Below are positions 31,884-43,703 of a stretch of 64,000 nucleotides of DNA, piece by piece. The DNA lies in contig JANEZZ010001874.1 of the NCBI GenBank assembly GCA_026122225.1, positions 62,001 through 126,000 on the forward strand. The letters are read 5' to 3'. The first letter of the stretch is position 1. The number at the start of each line of letters is the position of its first letter. The notes beneath the pieces were generated by a model. It was not told the origin of the DNA and did not search any database. It saw only the letters and a list, made by a program, of their open reading frames with translations. The DNA is from Heloderma charlesbogerti. Its lineage: Eukaryota > Chordata > Lepidosauria > Squamata > Helodermatidae. A program made the position numbers and the translations under genes.

Positions 31884-33033
31884 TAGGGGTGGACGAAAGG
31901 CACTTACCTTTCATCGAAGCTTGTTCACGGTGGGGGGGGAGGCGCTTTGTGGCTCCCCCCGCGAAGTTCAGGCCGGGGGGGGAGGCTTCTCGCCTTGCCC
32001 CGGCCAAAATTCAGGCCGGGGGGAGGCTTCCCGCCTCGCCCGGCCGAAATTCAGGCCGGGGAGGAGGCTTCCCGCCTCGCCTGGCAGTGAACTCCATTGT
32101 TTAAAAAAAAACAAAAAAACACCCCCGTGATAGGCTACGTGACAATTAACGTAGCCTATCACGGCTAGATCTGCAAAGTCAGCTGTGATAGGCTACGTTA
32201 ATCGTCACGTAGCCTATCACGGGTGACTTAAAAAAAAAAAAAAAAGCACGTACGGATAACGGCGGCCCCCATAGGAAGCCACCATTCCCGTTCCTTATTT
32301 GGTCGCTGTAGTCTACGTAAAGATTTACGTAGACTACGGCGAAAGTAAGGGCAACGCAAATAGCGTTGAATGACTGTGTAAGGCTTAGCAAATATGGGAA
32401 AGGAGATTGGTAGAGTAAGATGGAGGCTGGATTCTAGATTTGTAGGGACCGATGTATACTACTTTCAAGATCCTACCACAGCAGTCATCCATCTTGCCCC
32501 AAGTTTTCTTAGGGAGGGGGTGTTGGCAAATAGCGTTGCCCTTATTTTCGCTGTAGTCTATGTAAATCTTTACGTAGACTACAGCGACCAAATAAGGAAC
32601 GGGAATGGCGGCTCCCTATGGGGGCCGCCATTATCCGTACGCGCTTTTTTTTTTTTTTTTTAAGTCACCCGTGATAGGCTACGTGACGATTAACGTAGCC
32701 TATCACGGCTGACTTTGCAAATCTAGCCATGATAGGCTACGTTAATCGTCACGTAGCCTATCATGGGGGCGTTTTTGTTTTTCTTTCTTTGATTGGAATG
32801 GCGGCGGCGGCCGGTCGAAAGACCGGCTGCAGCTCCTGCCCCGCTCGAACACCCGCCAAACCGCTGGCCGGACCCGCCGCCAGGAGGGACATTCGGCGAA
32901 GGTAAGTCCCGTCCAGGGGCGGGTGCGGGGTGCGGGGGGGTGCGGAGGATTTCTCCCCGAAACTTGTTCAGGGGGCCGAACACATTGGTGCTCGGCCCCC
33001 GAAGTTTCGGGGAGAAATTCTCCGCCATCCCTA
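31884..33033. mobile_element. FB-hAT with captured 158-bp insert at the hairpin apex
   Basis: Left B arm (TAGGGGTGGACGAAAGGCAC), right A arm ending GCCATCCCTA. The TSD CTCACAAC is perfect (31876-31883, 33034-33041). The central hairpin is interrupted at its apex by 32369-32526, flanked by the direct repeat CAAATAGCGTTG (32357-32368 and 32527-32538), which occurs once in uninterrupted copies such as 14208-15178. Without insert and duplication it would be 980 bp, a normal full size. Confidence 0.95.
32369..32526 (+). other. Captured segment copied from 29950-30107
   Basis: Three substitutions in 158 bases separate it from the upstream copy. It has no poly-A or TIR. It sits between two copies of the 12-base CAAATAGCGTTG, which marks staggered opening of the hairpin tip. 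Confidence 0.93.
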
Positions 33034-33121
33034 CTCACAACATCTTCTTCACGATGGCTTTGACTGAAGTGTGGGAAGCCAAGGAGACTACAGGCTGCCA
33101 CAGAGATGACTGTACAATGAC

Positions 33122-34687
33122 TAGGGATGTCAGGGAATTCCGCCACGGATCCCAGTGAGGCTGAACGCCAGTGCATTCAGCCCCCCAAAATCCATTGCGA
33201 AATGAAGCCCCCACCCCCCCAACCCATGAAAGGCATGTGGGACGAAGTCCCTGCTGCCCCCAACCCACGAAAGGCACATGAAACGGAGCACTTACCTGCT
33301 CCCGTCCATGCTGCTTTGCGAATGGTGGCCGTCCTGCAGCCACCATTCACTTCCCCCTCTTCATAGCCATGATAGGCTACATAAATACTTATGTAGCCTA
33401 TCACGGCTAACTCAGGGATGCCATTTGCTTCCCTGCGGATGCCTTAGGGATGTCAGAGAATTTCGCCATGAATCTTGGGGAGGCCGAATGCCACTGCATT
33501 CAGCCCCCTGAAATCGGTGGTGAAATGGTCTGCCACCCCCCGCCACCCCTGGGATGGGACTTACCTTTGGCAAATGTCCCTGCCGGCGGCGGCTCTGCCG
33601 GCGGTTCGGCAGCGGCAGCTGCTGCGGCCAGTCTTCTGACCCGCTGCCGCTGCTGCCATTTCCAGTAAAAAAAAAGAAAAAAAGTGATAGGCTACGTAAA
33701 GATTTATATAGCCTATCACGGCTGAGTGGGGGGGGGAACCGTGCGTATGCAAATGGCGACGCCCATGGGCGCCGCCATTTGTGTTCCTTATTTTGGCACA
33801 TGTAGTCTATGTAAACATTTACGTAGACTACGGCGAAAATAAGGGGAACGCAAATAGCGTATTTGCGTTCCCCTTATTTTCGCCGTTGTCTACATAAATG
33901 TTTATATAGACTACACGTGCCCAAATAAGGAATGCAAATGGCGGCGCCCATGGGTGCCGCCATTTGCATACGCGCGGTTTTTTTTTTTCACTCAGCTGTG
34001 ATAGGCTACGTAAACATTTACGTAGCCTATCAGGGCTGACTGCAGGCACGCAAATGGCAGCTACGGCCGCCACCATTTGCGTTCCTGGCTGGCCGGGATT
34101 CGCGGCAGAAGGGATGAGGCGCCTCCCCCCGGCCAGAATTTCGGGGGGGAGGGATGGGGCACCTCCCCCATGGCCAGGATTTTGGTGGGGAGGGACAGAG
34201 CGCCTCCCCCCCACCATGAAGCAAATTTCGTCAAAGGTAAGTAACTTTCGTACATCCCTAGCCGTGATAAGGTACGTAAGTATTTACGTAGCCTATCACG
34301 GCAGGGGGGAAAAAACCCAGCATACGCAAATGGCGGTAGCCACCGCCATTTGCATACGCTGGGTTTTTTTCCCCCTGCCTTGATAGGCTACGTAAATATT
34401 TACGTAGCTTATCATGGCTAAATACAGGGACGCAAATGGTGGCGGCTACGACAGCCACCATTTGTGTCCCTGGGCTGCCCAGCAGCCGGATAACCAGCTG
34501 CGGGTGGCCGGAGCTGGCTGGCGGCTCTGCAACGTGGCTGCGGAGCGGAGCCAGCTGGGCAGGATTCTGGGGGGGAGGACCAGATCACCTTCTCCCCCCA
34601 TCAAGGATTCTGGAGGGAGGGACGGAGTGCCTCCCTCCCACCGCGGGAACAGAACAGAACGGAAGGTAGGTGTTCCGTCCATCCCTA
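33122..34687. mobile_element. FB-hAT, outer member of a nested pair
   Basis: Left A-like arm (TAGGGATGTCAGGGAATTCC), right B-like end CCGTCCATCCCTA. The TSD ACAATGAC is perfect (33114-33121, 34688-34695). The part after 34260 has the hairpin CGTAAGTATTTACGTAGCC (about 34273) and an unusually clean ATACGCAAATGGCGG hairpin (34321-34370). Its last donor is AAGGTAGGTG, a weaker variant. Confidence 0.88.
33445..34260. mobile_element. FB-hAT, inner copy
   Basis: Left A arm (TAGGGATGTCAGAGAATTTC), right B arm ending TACATCCCTA at 34260. Central hairpin at about 33802-33925 with apex GGGGAACGCAAATAGCG. Flanking octamers GGATGCCT and GCCGTGAT do not match, so a small flank deletion or recombination is suspected. 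Confidence 0.8.
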
Positions 34688-34695
34688 ACAATGAC

Positions 34696-35640
34696 AGACA
34701 GGACACTCATGCCTGCTCCTCAGCCACTTCACAAGTAAGGTAAGCACAAGAACCCCAAACCCAGCCCATGAGAATTCCTCTGAAATTTCTCCTCCTTTGA
34801 ATTTCTCTTCGAAAGCAATTTCTCTTCTATCAAATTGAATGAGAATGGTTAAAAAAAAATGTGGGAGAAATGTTTGGCACAGAACTATTCTGAAGTAATC
34901 TAGACAACAGGTAACATGGAATTCAGGCAGCAAACGTAAGGAATCCGATGCAGGAACAATACACTGCAATTATCTAGACTTCCTTTCTCAGCATTACAAA
35001 AGCCTTCACAATTATTGCTCTAATGAGTTTCTGTACTTCATTATGATTTTATTCATCAGCCAGAAATTGGGAGTTCTTTGCTGTGTTCCAGCAAATAATC
35101 ATTATCTGCAGGGGGAAAATATCTAATTTAAAATAAGATGATACATGTGGGGTGCTAGCTCAAACAATCTGCCAATTATCTTGTTTCTAATAACTATTTC
35201 TGTAGACTAAATTAGAGAGGAGATTGGGGCCAAATATTATAAATTACTCTAATTGTGTAAAATAAAAACTTTTTACTACACTATTTATTAATTTTAAGCA
35301 TTTTTACCCCACTCTCCATCTAAGAGTGGCTTAGAAAAACAAATTATAATATAGCCCCTGCCTTCAGGCTTATGATTTAAAATGCATGCCACAAACAGAA
35401 AATAGTTTGGGGGGGGAGAGAGAGAGAGGGAGAGTGGCAGGGAAACAAACCCAATAACTACTTTTTAGTTACAAAGTTCTTGGAGGAATTTTTACTGCCA
35501 GAGTAGGGGAAGCAAGCTCCCTGGTGCTGTTCCTTTTCTGGCTGATGTATGCAGCGGTGCACTATGGGCATTATTTTGGGGCAGAGGTCTGAGGCCCCAC
35601 TTAGCAAAATGAGAAGGAGGACCCCCCAAATACAGCAATC
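34696..35640. other. Unassigned DNA
   Basis: AT-rich; a short (GA)n tract at 35418-35434. No gene recognised. Confidence 0.35.
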
Positions 35641-36345
35641 CTGCCATGGCTGAAACAGCATTAAAGCAAGCTATGGGACAATCCAAGGCAAGGCAAGAAA
35701 GCAAGCAAATGCCCAAGCACAAAGGTTTCAGTCCAGGCTAAGGCAGGAATGGTGAAGATACAGGCAAGGGTCAAAACACAGTTACGCAGTCAGATACAAT
35801 ATACAGTCCAGAAGCACAGTTCAACAGAAATCCAAAGAGAACAGAGGTTTATTCACAATGCAAGGTCAGGAAAACAAATACAAGACCCAGAAACTAGTAG
35901 AATAACATCATTCTAGCCCTAACTAGACTAAAACTGAAGGCTTATATAGCCAGAGGCTCCTGAGCCCCACCTGGGGCTCAGCTGCTATGAATTACAGGCC
36001 CTCTGGCAAAAATCCTACTCAGGAGGAGATCCTTCCTCCCAACGAGTCCTTTAGGAATCCTCCTTTGTAATCAAGCACTTCTTCTCAAAGGAGCTCTATT
36101 GGCCTGCCTCTTGAGGCAACAACACCCTTGAGGGCTAGGAGGTTGCCCAGCCTCTATCTCAGAGGTGGAACTCCCCTCCTCCTTCAGGGATGGACTAGCA
36201 GTGATCTTCCCTGAGGGCCCAGGCTCCCCCAGGTCTCCTGACACTAGTGGCTCCTTGGTGTGGTCTGTCTCTGGGAGGTCTAGCTCCTCCTCTGAGGAGT
36301 AGTCCTCAGTCAGGGGCCTGTTAGCAACAGGGCTCACTTAGTACA
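35641..36345 (-). repeat. Candidate LTR (gypsy-like) remnant
   Basis: On the minus strand CTATATAAGCC (plus 35942-35952) could be a TATA box, and GAATAAACC (plus 35846-35854) a poly-A signal about 100 bases downstream. This is the TATA/R/poly-A order of an LTR. Upstream on the same strand lies an acidic open stretch (DYSSEEELDLPETDH, minus 36071-36337), more probably U3 sequence than gag. LTR edges were not identified. Confidence 0.4.
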
Positions 36346-36507
36346 TGTTGATGTAAATGAAGCAATACACATTATCATCCAAAGAGCCCCCTCCCCACAA
36401 AAACCATTGGGTTCCATCTAGACTCAGACCTACTTACAGTAGACCTGTTAAAATGTTGTAACTAGCTTCAGACACATTGATTTCAATGCGTCTACTCTAA
36501 GTAGGAC

Positions 36508-37044
36508 TAGGGATGGATGGACTCACCTATACCTGGCTTTGTTGGGCACTTGCCAAGCTGCTGCTGCTGCCTACCACACCCCTGCTCGTGGCACTACACA
36601 AGCTTCACTGTTGCCTGGCGAGTGTCCGACAAAGCTGCAGAGCCACCTATCATTCTACGCAACAATGGCAGCTTGGTTGCTTCTGGGTAGGTAGCGTTGT
36701 AGACCTGGCAGCTGTAAAGGGGCCATCTACACAACATGACAGACATGAACACTCCATTCATGCCTGCAATGTTGTGTAGATGGCCCCTTTACAGCTGTCA
36801 ATTATGCAACATCACCTACCCAGAAGCCCCAAACTGCCATTGTTGTGCAGAATGGCAGCTCACTAAGGAGGACAAGCAGCTGCCCAGTGCTCACTGAGCT
36901 GTGGGTTGCTTGTCAAATGGGTCTGTGAGCACCCTGCAGTTTGGCGAGTGGGGTCCAGGAAGGCCCGAAAGGGGGAGTCCGTTGGAGTCCAGAGGGCAGG
37001 TGCAGAGGGAGTCATCCCCCCCATGGACTTTTGCAACATCCCTA
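36508..37044. mobile_element. Older hAT foldback element
   Basis: Starts TAGGGATGGATGGACTCACC and ends CAACATCCCTA. Flanks AGTAGGAC (36500-36507) and AGTGGGGC (37045-37052) match 6 of 8. Core palindrome: GGGGCCATCTACACAACAT at about 36719 against ATGTTGTGTAGATGGCCCC at about 36769. Confidence 0.72.
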
Positions 37045-37285
37045 AGTGGGGCTAAGTCTGGATCCAACCCATTCAGTCCAGAGCCTAAAATCACCTCATT
37101 GCACCACTGGATGTATGGACCCAGGTTGTTTTCCCCCTTGCTGTGATGTTCTCCCTGAGAGGCAGGGGCTGCAACTTCCCAGTGGTCCTTGGTCTCCTAG
37201 TCCTAGAGGACAGATGAGACCAGAGCAGATCCATCAGTTCCATTCAACAGAGTGACTAAAGCAACTGCCTCTGGGACTTTTTCCC

Positions 37286-37603
37286 AAAGTCAGCCATGAT
37301 AGGCTACGTAAACATTTACGTAGCCTATCATGGCTGACTGCAGGGACGCAACGGCGGTGGCTACAGCTGCCGCCATTTGCATCCTGGCAGGAGAAGAGGT
37401 TTCACGGCCGGAGGGATGGGGCGCCTCCCCTCTGGCCAGAATTTTGGCCGGAGGGATGGGGTGCCTCCCCCCTGGCCAGAATTTCGGTGGGGAGGGATGG
37501 GGCGCCTCCCCCCCACCCAGAATTTTTGGGGGAAGGATGGAGCGCCTCCCCCCCACTGCGAAGCAAGCTGTGGGATCAAGTAAGGGACTTTCGTCCATCC
37601 CTA
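37286..37603. mobile_element. FB-hAT right-part fragment (B arm)
   Basis: Contains the GATAGGCTACGTAAACATTT hairpin (37297-37334), a GGCGGTGGC hairpin and four tandem GC units (37395-37560), then the end TCGTCCATCCCTA. The donor position is altered to AAGTAAGGG. The left part and A arm are absent. Confidence 0.8.
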
Positions 37604-37836
37604 GTGTCAAGTGGCCAGTGCTGATCACTTAAACTGGCTTGCTGCCCTCAGGTGTGGTGGAGGGTGCTCTCCCATTGCTATTATTGAAGTACAATTTAGC
37701 TGGCAGTCCATCAGCTTCTGTATGTGGTATGGGAGACAGGATGCCATCTTGTCTTTCACCTCAGGCAGCAAAGTATGTTATCCTTCAGCTTTGCTGTCCC
37801 AAAGAATCTGTCAGTTAGAACTGAGTGTGCTTTCCA

Positions 37837-38345
37837 TAGGGATATACGAACCTACTCACCAATCCATTCTGGGGCATCGGCGGTGGGAGGGAGGCACTCC
37901 GTCCCTTCCCCCGGAATCCTTCCCGGCTGGCTCCGCTCCATGGCGACTTCGCGGAGCTGTCAGCCAGGGCCGGTCGCGGCCAGAACTCCGGCTGTGGCCG
38001 GGCTGCTGTGGCCACAAATGGCAGCCTCTACACTGGCTGCCATTTCTGTGGCTGTCAAGCCGTGATAGGCTACATAAGTATTTACATAGCCTATCACAGC
38101 AAAAGGCAGCCATGCAAATGGTGGCCACTATGCCATTTGTGTGGCTTCCTTTTGCCATGATAGGCTACATAAATACTTATGTAGCCTATTACGGCAAGGA
38201 GCAGGGGCACAAATGGTGTAGTGGCCACCATTTGCATGGCTGCCTTTTGCTGTGAAAGGCTACGTAAATACTTATGTAGCCTATCACGGCTTGACAGCCA
38301 CGCAAATGGCAGCCAGCGTAGGGGCTGCTATGATGGCTATATTGG

Positions 38346-38384
<39 letters not shown>

Positions 38385-39006
38385 TTTATATATAGCCATT
38401 AATGTTTCAGGATTGCGGTTCTATATGGAACCGCAATCCTGAAACATTACTGGTTAAGTTCGCCTGTGCAAAAACTAATCTAATAGGAATCTGAACACTT
38501 TCCAAATCCACACACACATCTTCCAAACCCATGTACGTATGAGCCATTATTAACTATTTCTTGATGGTTTGCAAGATTCATATGCATATTTAAGAAATAA
38601 TTAGAAATGGCACCAGAACCGGCTTAACCCCAAATTCGGAGATAATTTATAGGTTCCAGCTGAGCTGAAATAATGGAAGAATCTCATGTAAGTATTTATG
38701 TAGCCTATCACAGCAAAAGGAAGCCACGCAAATGGCGGCCGCTATGACGGCCGCCATTTGCGGCTGCAGCAACCTGGCAGCGGCTGAGAAACCGGCCGCC
38801 GCCGCTGCCGCCACATCCACAGCCGTTGCATCTGCCACCACTGGAGCTGCTGCCAGAGCCGCATCCACTGCCAGGTAAGCTCTGTCGCGGGGGGATTCCG
38901 CGGGGTGGCAAGGGGGGAGGCCATTCCACCACAGATTCTGGGGGGGGGTGGATTCTAAGGAATCTGGCCTCACTTGAGTCCATGGCAGAATTCTCTGACA
39001 TCCCTA
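37837..39006. mobile_element. FB-hAT interrupted by a (TA)n-palindrome repeat
   Basis: Left B arm (TAGGGATATACGAACC), right A arm ending TGACATCCCTA. Flanks GCTTTCCA (37829-37836) and GCTTTCTA (39007-39014) match 7 of 8. Core hairpins at 38050-38300 use CATAAGTATTTACATAGCC variants. A foreign repeat at 38350-38686 divides the element. Donor CCAGGTAAGC is at about 38871-38880. Confidence 0.85.
38350..38686. repeat. (TA)n-palindrome repeat, copy 1
   Basis: A (TA)n tract is followed by a near-perfect palindrome (38400-38449, arms ATGTTTCAGGATTGCGGTTC) and about 235 bp ending AATGGAAGAATCTCA. Closely similar to 43326-43655 over the whole length. It lies inside an FB-hAT, which indicates mobility. 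Class unknown. Confidence 0.75.
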
Positions 39007-39014
39007 GCTTTCTA

Positions 39015-40139
39015 TCAAGGGGTGACTAGAGGATGACTACAGGAAGGACTTTTTTTTACATGACTTGAAATAACTCAGTGGCATTGATTCAACAGGGCAT
39101 TTCAGCTAAGTTCATCAAGTGACTTTCCTCTGTTTGCTCTGTTTTTATCCAACAAATATGCAACATTTAGAAACACATTTCATTTTAGAATAATGTAAAC
39201 CACTCTGAGTGGTGTTCTTTACTGTGGAAGGATGGGACATAAATTTTAGAAAATAAATATGTAAGTAAAGAAAAGATACAAGTGCAAACTACAAATTGAA
39301 TCTAACTTATTTGGCCCTGAGTTTGCCTACTTTCTGCTCCTGTTACTCCAGTGTAGCAGGAAGTTTAAAAAAATGTTCTGTGGTGTTCAATACCTTAAAA
39401 AGGAGTGGTGTCATGCTATCACTTTCCCATTAAACTACAGGGTGGACTTCTGGTAAATGGAATATTTTGGGGTAAGCTCCAATTGTTCCAGATCTGATGG
39501 GTGACTTGAAACTGAGAATGGGTAAACATCTTCAACGTCCTGTTTATCAGGGGCCAAACTACAGAGGACATTAATCGCATTGTATATAGTGGAGGCTTGT
39601 TTTCTGCTTTACTCTCGTGTAAGTGCATATGGCCTTGATTTGGATTGGGACCATGGTGCTCCTGGAAGGGTGGGTTAAAACTCCCTCCACTAATTTTTCC
39701 CCAAATCTCCCCCTACCCCAAGTGGGGAGATTTTTTTAGAAAGGAAAAAAAGAAGCCTCCATTGACTCCAATGGAGAATTTTCTTGCTTCTTAAAACCTC
39801 GTCTCTATTGGGGGGTGGGGGTTGTTGGAAGGAAAACAGGTGGGAGAAAGGTCAATGGTCCTGATCAAAATCAGGTCTCTGCACACTTATATGAGAATAA
39901 AACGTGAAACAAGCCTCAGATACAAGCTACCTGATTAGGTAATGTGTACTTTGGCTCTTAGTCTTACACCTTATTCGGAAAGCTGCAGATTTGGCAGATA
40001 TTATTCAACTCTTAGTGGGTTACTATAATCTTGACAATTATGGGTAATCTGCTAAGGATACTGTGGCATATCCACCCTTTTCCCCACTTGTGGTTATTAT
40101 CTCATCAAATCTCCACAACATCAGGTACAAATTCTAACT
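39015..40139. other. Unassigned DNA
   Basis: No gene or repeat recognised. Confidence 0.35.
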
Positions 40140-40640
40140 CCTGTAGTAGGAGCGGAACATGCTCACATGTTCGTTGTCTATCCGGACAATGGATCACACT
40201 AGACACGGATAAGACTCTGGATCTGAAAGCACTTTATTGCATGGCCAGCAAGGCACTCTGTCAGCAAAGGGACAGAGAGCCCCGAGTGTTCAGTGGGGCA
40301 GGCTTTTATACAGCGAAATATGTCACATATAGGGAAGAACTCTAGCCATGCTCTAGTGCTGCATTACTTGGAGGCAGTATCACATAGTGTTATCTGAAAA
40401 GGGACTGAATGTTCTTTCCCTGGACCAGGGTGGATGCATGCCAGCTACTGACACTCAGTTACTGCACAAAATACAAAGTTATCAGCCTGCAGTCTGGGGA
40501 CGAATTCATCCTCCCTTCCAATTCTCAGGGAAACTGCTTACAGGCTGTAGTGTAGTCTGCTTCTTAGAGACTATGATGCCAACAACATGGAGTAACTCTG
40601 ATTCATACTAAACACAAGGCAATCTGGGGTACACATAATG
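40140..40640 (-). repeat. Probable solo LTR of an endogenous retrovirus-like element
   Basis: On the minus strand a TATA box TATAAAAGCC (plus 40301-40310) precedes AATAAAGTGC (plus 40231-40240) by about 70 bases, followed by a short U5-like segment. This order and spacing are typical of an LTR. The exact TG...CA edges and a TSD could not be fixed, and no gag, pol or env sequence accompanies it. Confidence 0.45.
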
Positions 40641-41125
40641 CATTAGGGGTGAGGTTAAAGGATTCTTTCCATACTCTAGCATACTTAATATCTTTATATT
40701 CCCTCAACTTCTTCCTTTAGGGAAAACCAGAGACTGTGAGGAAGGGATACAACCATAATAACCTCAAAATTCACTACAGAGGTGTTTTTCTCCAACCGCA
40801 GAGAAAAGAAAACCTATTTTCTTTTACAAACCTTTAAAACTGTTTAAAACTGTTGCTACCACCACTGCCCACTTAGCTAGGAGAGACCCTTCAGTTTCTT
40901 TCTCTCTGTGTGTATAGATATTGTGACTCTAGCTTATTACATTCTTATTATCATCAAACCTTTTCCATGTTAATAATGAAACCGAGAATGACATGGTTTG
41001 TATTAACAAAATAAAAATTAAACCTTGTTTACAAAAGCTAAGATGTTTCAAGTTAGTTGGCGTTATCATGTGGTAAAGTATTGTTGTTCTGCATTTTTAT
41101 TAAATCCTTGCCTACTCTACCCCAT
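40641..41125. other. Unassigned DNA
   Basis: No gene or repeat recognised before the BovB truncation point. Confidence 0.35.
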
Positions 41126-42215
41126 CAGAAAAACGTCTATTTCTGCTTCATTGACTACGCTAAAGCCTTTGATTGTGTGGATCACAACAAACTGTGGCAA
41201 ATTCTTAAAGTGATGGGAGTACCAGACCACCTTACCTGTCTCCTGAGAAACCTGTACGAGGGTCAAGAAGCAACAGTAAGAACCAGACATGGAACAACCG
41301 ATTGGTTCAAAATTGGGAAAGGAGTACGACAAGGCTGCATATTGTCACCCTGCTTATTTAACTTATATGCAGAGTACATCATGAGAAACACCGGGTTGGA
41401 TGAATCACAGGTCGGAATTAAGATTGCCGGGAGAATTATCAACAACCTCCGATATGCAGACGATACCACCCTAATGGCAGAAAGCGAAGAGGATCTAAAG
41501 AGCCTCTTGTTGAGGGTGAAAGAGGAGAGTGCAAAAGCTGGTTTGAAACTCAACATTAAAAAAACTAAGATCATGGCATCTGGCCCCATCACTTCCTGGC
41601 ATATAGAAGGGGAAGAAATGGAAGCAGTGACAGATTTTACTTTCTTGGGCTCCAAGATCACCGCAGACGGTGACGGTAGCCATGAAATTAAAAGACGCTT
41701 GCTCCTTGGGAGGAAAGCTATGGCCAACCTAGACAGCATAGTAAGAAGCAGAGACATCACCTTGCCGACAAAGGTCCGTCTAATCAAAGCTATGGTTTTC
41801 CCAGTAGTAATGTATGGCTGTGAGAGCTGGACTATAAGGAAGGCTGAGCGCCGAAGAATTGATGCTTTCGAACTGTGGTGCTGGAGAAGACTCTTACGAG
41901 TCCCCTGGACTGCAAGGAGGTCAAATCAGTCCATCCTAAAGGAAATCAACCCTGAGTGCTCATTGGAAGGACAGATACTGAAGCTGAAGCTCCAATATTT
42001 TGGCCAAACTCCCTGGAAAAGACCCTGATGCTGGGAAAGACTGAAGGCAAAAGGAGAAGGGGACGGCAGAGGATGAGATGGCTAGATAGCATCACCGATG
42101 CAATGAATATGAACTTGAGCACGCTCCGGGAGAGAGCGCAGGACAGGAAGGCCTGGCGTGTTATGGTCCATGGGGTTACGAAGAGTCGGACACGACTGAA
42201 CGACTGAACAACAAC
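41126..42215 (+). pseudogene. BovB LINE, 5'-truncated, RT domain and 3' end
   Basis: Starts abruptly in CAGAAAAACGTC. The frame to 42028 carries RT motif A (FIDYAKAFDCVDHNKLW), motif B (GVRQGCILSPCLFNLY), the catalytic box NNLRYADDTTLMAES and the thumb segment WCWRRLLRVPWTARRSN. A deletion of about 20 bases after 42004 (lost CACCTAATGCGAAGAG region) shifts the frame; the C-terminal KRRRGRQRMRWLDSITDAM follows in another phase to 42207. It ends with ACTGAACAACAACAAAA. It lacks the endonuclease and is inactive. Confidence 0.9.
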
Positions 42216-42479
42216 AAAACCACCTCCCAGGGAATCTATCCAGTCCCAGAGCTAGAGCCCAGAGTCCTTCCTAACCCTCAAGCCACCAAACCCTGTCTCC
42301 CCCTCCAAGACCAACCCAGCTCCTGCTATTCTCCCTTTCCCAACAGTAAAACCCACAGCCAGTCAGGAGACAGTATTTAAATTCTGAAATTTCCCATTCC
42401 CCCTCCCACCGACTTACCAAAGTCTTAAAGAGGCAAGACATGTTATAATACATCAACCATGCAAACAGACATTATAATG

Positions 42480-42745
42480 GAGGCAGTGTAGTGTAGTGGT
42501 GAGAGTGACGGACTGGGAGCCAGGAGATCCGGGTTCTAGTCCCCACTTGGCCATGGAAGCTCACTGGGTGACTTTGGGCCAGTCATAGACACTCAGCCCA
42601 ACCTACCTCACTGGGTTGTTGTTGTGAGGATACAACGGTGAGGAGAAGGATAATGTAAGCCGCCTTGAGTTCCTTGCGAGAGGGAGAAAGGCGGGGTATA
42701 AATGCAATAAATAAATAAATAAACAAACAAACAAACAAACAATTA
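42480..42745 (+). repeat. tRNA-derived SINE with A/T-rich tail
   Basis: The head TAGTGTAGTGGTGAGAGTG is A-box-like, and GGGTTCTAGTCCCC is B-box-like. The body contains TGACTTTGGGCCAGTCA and CCTCACTGGGTTGTTGTTGT, and the 3' part GCCGCCTTGAGTTCCTTGCG plus AGGCGGGGTATAAATGCAAT, before (AAAT)n(AAAC)n. This is a common squamate SINE type whose tail resembles an L2/CR1 3' end. Confidence 0.78.
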
Positions 42746-42864
42746 GACCATAAAACAATATACCGTTTCGTCACAGGTACCAATTCAGAAAGAGCAACTC
42801 AATCTTTCCACTAATTGTAGCGTGAAAAGATTCTACAAAGAAGTCAAACATACTCTGGAACTGC

Positions 42865-42907
<43 letters not shown>
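42865..42907. repeat. (TTTA)n microsatellite
   Basis: About ten TTTA units. Confidence 0.92.
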
Positions 42908-42909
<2 letters not shown>

Positions 42910-43322
42910 ACTTTCTAGACAGTCATCATTTCAGAGTGCACTCTTCACTGAGATCTTATTGTAGATACCAAGTGTGTGATTTTCAGGATGTGGGAGAATA
43001 CCAATATGCTGGGTACTATTTTACTGGGGGGTGGGGTGGGGGACAGACTGGTTACAGTTGCTAGAGGAAAGCACAGATAAACAAGAATATGAGCCACATA
43101 TTGGTCCTGCCAAATGCTAACATTTCATAACATTACCAGGGCTGGTTTCTTTGCCCCTTTGCTTGCTTCTGTGGTAACAATGCCAGATGGAAGAGCTAGC
43201 AAATGCTAGTGCCATATCTGTCACTCCCTTGCTCTTTTTGATTTGCAAAGGAAGCTCTAAATCTGGGGTTGCAATTTTTAAGCTATTTTCGTTCCCTACA
43301 ACTCACATAGGAACCGATTGGC

Positions 43323-43325
<3 letters not shown>
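42908..43325. other. Unassigned DNA
   Basis: No gene or repeat recognised. Confidence 0.35.
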
Positions 43326-43360
<35 letters not shown>

Positions 43361-43655
43361 CTCCAATAATGTTTCAGGATTGCGGTTCTATATGGAACCG
43401 CAATCCTGAAACATTACAGGTTACATTCCCCTGTGCAAAAACTAAGCTAATAGGAATTTGAACACTTTCCAAATCCACACACACACATCTTCCAAACCCA
43501 TGTACGTATGAGCCATTATTAACTATTTCTTGATGGTTTGCAAGATTCATATGCATATTTAAGAAATAATTAGAAATGGCATCAGAACCTGCTTAACCCC
43601 AAATTCAGAGATAATGTATAGGTTCCAACTGAGCTGAAATAATGGAAGAATCTCA
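43326..43655. repeat. (TA)n-palindrome repeat, copy 2
   Basis: (TA)n, then the palindrome at 43368-43416 and the same body ending GGAAGAATCTCA. Differences from copy 1 are scattered substitutions. It lies 48 bp upstream of a BovB fragment. Confidence 0.75.
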
Positions 43656-43703
43656 AGGGAAGTCAAAGAAGATTAGGAAAATTCTTCAGGGGAATTTTGC
43701 ACA

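Noticed and set aside
33437..34268. TSD for the inner element at 33445-34260
   Set aside because: GGATGCCT and GCCGTGAT do not match in any register, so I report the element without a duplication.
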